Shown here: piece by piece, positions 61,642 through 64,000 of the stretch | Position numbering within the stretch: position 1 is the first letter of the stretch | Layout: every line of letters starts with the position of its first letter | From: JBKECF01 sp047974375 | GTDB taxonomy: Bacteria > Bacillota > Clostridia > Lachnospirales > CAMZNU01 | NCBI GenBank assembly: GCA_047974375.1 | Contig: JBKECF010000079.1 | Location: 1 to 64,000, forward strand | Direction of reading: 5' to 3' | Length of the DNA stretch: 64,000 bases | Program-made: the position numbers and the translations under genes | Notes under the pieces: generated by a model | Told to the model about the DNA's origin: nothing | The model's database searches: none | Seen by the model: only the letters and a program-made list of their open reading frames with translations

Positions 61642-62484
61642 ATGAATGAAGGTAAAGTGAAAAAGATTACTAAAAAAACACTATTATACATACTCCTTAC
61701 TATTTTGGCTATTGTCTGGATAGTGCCGATTTTTACATTAGTTGCCACGGCTGTAAAAAGCAAATCGGATTTTTATAGTGGAATAAGTTTGTTTGCAATG
61801 CCTAAGGAATTCGCTTGGAGCAACTTTGTAAAAGCGATTACTAGGGGTCGATTATTTCAATATATGAGAAATGGAATGATTATAACGTCTTTGAAAGTTC
61901 CATTGGGAATATTTATAGAGGCAATGGCTGCTTTTTCTTTGACAAGATTGGGTATAAAACATGCTAATGGTTTATTTGTTTTTTTTCTAATAGGCATGAT
62001 GCTCCCTTTTCAAACTGCCTTAGTACCAATTAATATTATTTATACGAAATTAAATCTTATTAATACATATGGAGGATTGTTTTATGTTTACGTAGGTTTT
62101 GGTATTTCATTTGGTATTTTAATATTTAGAGGTTTTTTTAAAGGAATCCCAAAAGAAATAGATGAAGCTGCGGATATAGACGGTTGCAATAAGTGGCAGA
62201 TATTCAGTAAAATCATTTTGCCAATATCAAAACCAGCTATTGCTACATTAATTATTACGGATTGTTTATCAACATGGAACGAGTACTTATTGGCGAGTGT
62301 TATTATAAATGATAATGCTAAAAAGACAGTTCCGGTGGGGCTTATGACCTTTGTAGGAGAACACGGAACGGACTATGGTCTGCTATGTGCAGGTGTTCTA
62401 ATTTCTATAATACCAGTAATAATAGTTTACTTATTCTTCCAACGTTATTTCGTTGAAGGGTTATCAGGGGAAGTTAAATCTTAA
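61642..62484 (+). CDS. Sugar ABC transporter permease (MalG/UgpE-like)
   Basis: 280 residues. EIDEAADIDGCNKWQIFSKI is the EAA loop, and FFQRYFVEGLSGEVKS the usual MalG-type end. AAGGAGGAG precedes the ATG. The ATPase is not encoded nearby. Confidence 0.93.
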   Translation: MNEGKVKKITKKTLLYILLTILAIVWIVPIFTLVATAVKSKSDFYSGISLFAMPKEFAWSNFVKAITRGRLFQYMRNGMIITSLKVPLGIFIEAMAAFSLTRLGIKHANGLFVFFLIGMMLPFQTALVPINIIYTKLNLINTYGGLFYVYVGFGISFGILIFRGFFKGIPKEIDEAADIDGCNKWQIFSKIILPISKPAIATLIITDCLSTWNEYLLASVIINDNAKKTVPVGLMTFVGEHGTDYGLLCAGVLISIIPVIIVYLFFQRYFVEGLSGEVKS

Positions 62485-62503
62485 TTAATAGGAGGAGTTT
62501 TAA

Positions 62504-64000
62504 ATGGCGATTGAATATAATAAAAAAGTGGAAAAATGGGATGTATTTGAAGTTGTTATAAATGGACCAAGTGAAAATAATCCATTTATTGATCAGTGGG
62601 TTAAGGGTACATTCATTCATAAAAAGCACACTGTAGAAGTAGATGGATTTTACGATGACAAAGGTATCTATAAAATTAGGTTTATGCCTTCTTTTGTTGG
62701 TGACTATATGTTTAATGTAGAAAGTAGTTTTGGCATGAATGAAGAAGGTTGCTTTGAATCGATTAATCCTACAGCTGGTAATAAGGGACCTGTTAGGGTA
62801 GCTAATACATTTCACTTTGCCTATGAAGATGGAACACCCTATTATTCCATAGGAACAACATGTTATGTTTGGAACTTACAAAGCGATGAATTAATTAAAG
62901 AAACCTTAAATACCTTAAGGGATAGTGCTTTTAATAAAATACGTTTTTGTATATTTCCAAAGCACTACAATTACAACTTCAAAGAACCAAGGTCATACCC
63001 TTATGAAGGAACGCCAATGGACTCTAGAGTTCTTACAAAAGAAAATTTTAAGGACTATACACCATTATCTAAGGGTAACGATTGGAACTTTAATAGATTT
63101 AATACAGAGCATTTTGCCCATATTGAAAATTGCATTTTAGAGTTGCAAAAGATAGGGATAGAGGCAGACATAATAGTTATGCATCCATATGATAGATGGG
63201 GATTTTCAAATATGTCGTCTGAAAATGATGTGATATATTGGAAGTACGTGATGGCGAGGCTTTCGGCTTTTAGAAACGTATGGTGGTCTCTAGCTAACGA
63301 GTATGATTTATTAGAGTATAAATCTCATGAAGATTGGGAGAGCTACGCAAGGATAATAAGCGAGAAAGATCCCTATAATCATTTAACTTCTATCCATAAT
63401 TGCAGACCTTTTTATGATTATAAATTACCTTGGATTACACATTGTAGCATACAGAGGCAGGAGTTATATAGGACGGCTGAACTTACTGATAAATGGAGAT
63501 TAGAGTATAGAAAACCCATTGTATTAGATGAAATATGCTATGAGGGAAATATAGAACATGGATGGGGTAATATTTCGGGGGAAGAAATGCTAAGAAGGTT
63601 TTGGGAGGCTGCTTGCCGAGGTGGGTATCCTGGACACGGAGAAACATATTTAAATGACGAAGATATACTGTGGTGGTCCCATGGTGGTAAGTTGCATGGA
63701 GAAAGTCATAAAAGATTTAAATTATTATTGGAGGTTTACAATGAAACGCCAGGACTTGGTTTAGCTCCCTACGATTTAGGTTGGGATGGAATATGTGCTG
63801 TCCCTGAAATGACTGTATCACAGCATAAAAAAGTTAAAGATTATTATTTAATTTACTATAGTTTTATGCAACCGTTATTTAAAGAATATTATTTTGATGA
63901 TGAAACCTCATACTCTGTGCAAGTTATTGATACATGGAATATGACAAGAGAGGACAAGGGAGTATTTAAAGGGAAATTCAAAGTAGAGTTACTAGGTAAG
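62504..64000 (+). CDS. DUF5060/DUF4038-type glycoside hydrolase (3' end cut by window)
   Basis: The frame opens at ATG 62504, 7 bases after GGAGGAG, and stays open to the window end (499 codons). Residues 1-105 look like a DUF5060 beta-sandwich (EKWDVFEVVINGPSENNPFI). A TIM-barrel domain follows: DGTPYYSIGTTCYVWNLQ, FNKIRFCIFPKH, WWSLANEYDLLEY (the NE of the acid/base position) and KPIVLDEICYEGNIEHGWGN (a candidate nucleophile Glu). ACRGGYPGHGETYL is typical of these families. No signal peptide, so it is intracellular and acts on sugar brought in by the importer upstream. The substrate is unknown. Confidence 0.8.
   Translation, partial: MAIEYNKKVEKWDVFEVVINGPSENNPFIDQWVKGTFIHKKHTVEVDGFYDDKGIYKIRFMPSFVGDYMFNVESSFGMNEEGCFESINPTAGNKGPVRVANTFHFAYEDGTPYYSIGTTCYVWNLQSDELIKETLNTLRDSAFNKIRFCIFPKHYNYNFKEPRSYPYEGTPMDSRVLTKENFKDYTPLSKGNDWNFNRFNTEHFAHIENCILELQKIGIEADIIVMHPYDRWGFSNMSSENDVIYWKYVMARLSAFRNVWWSLANEYDLLEYKSHEDWESYARIISEKDPYNHLTSIHNCRPFYDYKLPWITHCSIQRQELYRTAELTDKWRLEYRKPIVLDEICYEGNIEHGWGNISGEEMLRRFWEAACRGGYPGHGETYLNDEDILWWSHGGKLHGESHKRFKLLLEVYNETPGLGLAPYDLGWDGICAVPEMTVSQHKKVKDYYLIYYSFMQPLFKEYYFDDETSYSVQVIDTWNMTREDKGVFKGKFKVELLGK

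Overview
The window looks like a chromosomal segment of an AT-rich, anaerobic, flagellated low-GC Gram-positive bacterium of the class Clostridia, probably Lachnospirales-like. The reasons are the codon usage, strong AGGAGG ribosome binding sites, T-box leaders, the IspH-ribosomal S1 fusion typical of Clostridia, a YesMN-type two-component system and many BMP- and family-1 ABC importers. No species is assigned. No CRISPR array, rRNA or tRNA gene was seen.

Layout. 1-6.3 kb, minus strand: a T-box-controlled branched-chain amino acid operon, ilvN-ilvC-cimA-leuC-leuD-leuB, with leuB running off the left edge. 6.5-10.2 kb, plus strand: a flagellin gene with a sigma-D promoter and CsrA-like sites, followed by a Maf-type flagellin glycosyltransferase and a CMP-sugar synthetase. 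10.2-18.1 kb, minus strand: glyS behind a glycine T-box, the ispH-rpsA fusion, cmk, an FAD oxidoreductase, then an ECF sigma factor with an anti-sigma factor and a lipoprotein that both carry DUF4349. 18.2 kb: a class B sortase homologue that has lost its catalytic His and Cys.

19.0-22.2 kb is a gene graveyard: a transposase remnant split by a repeat, a broken XRE/TPR regulator, a broken C39-like peptidase, one intact small secreted protein and a metzincin fragment that lost its HE motif. 22.4-28.7 kb: a sugar ABC importer with its own histidine kinase and AraC-type response regulator. 28.8-32.6 kb, minus strand: a second ECF sigma/anti-sigma pair with a textbook autoregulatory promoter (TGAAAC-N16-CGTA), a small membrane protein with a possible non-canonical start, tsaD and rnz. 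33.5-38.2 kb: a relic of the 3' end of one pglX gene, a broken AlbA_2-type regulator, and a full-length BREX-type methyltransferase PglX without other BREX genes.

38.4-42.4 kb, minus strand: an amino-acid ABC importer plus a cytidylate-kinase-like protein. 42.6-50.5 kb, plus strand: a complete arginine operon, argG-H-C-J-B-D-F, with an attenuator-like structure between argG and argH. 50.6-58.8 kb: an oxidoreductase, a DUF985 cupin, purine nucleoside phosphorylase, a BMP-type nucleoside importer and mtnA, which together suggest uptake and breakdown of nucleosides. 59-64 kb: a second sugar ABC importer leading into a glycoside-hydrolase-like gene cut by the right edge.

Two short dispersed repeat families (called A and B here) occur at 19.3, 28.8, 38.2 and 59.0-59.4 kb. 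They are twice joined in the same B-to-A order and tend to sit at gene ends and in decayed regions. The accessory points of most interest are the inactive sortase, the solitary PglX with the relic of a second copy, the shared-DUF4349 sigma-control module, and the decayed secreted-protease locus.
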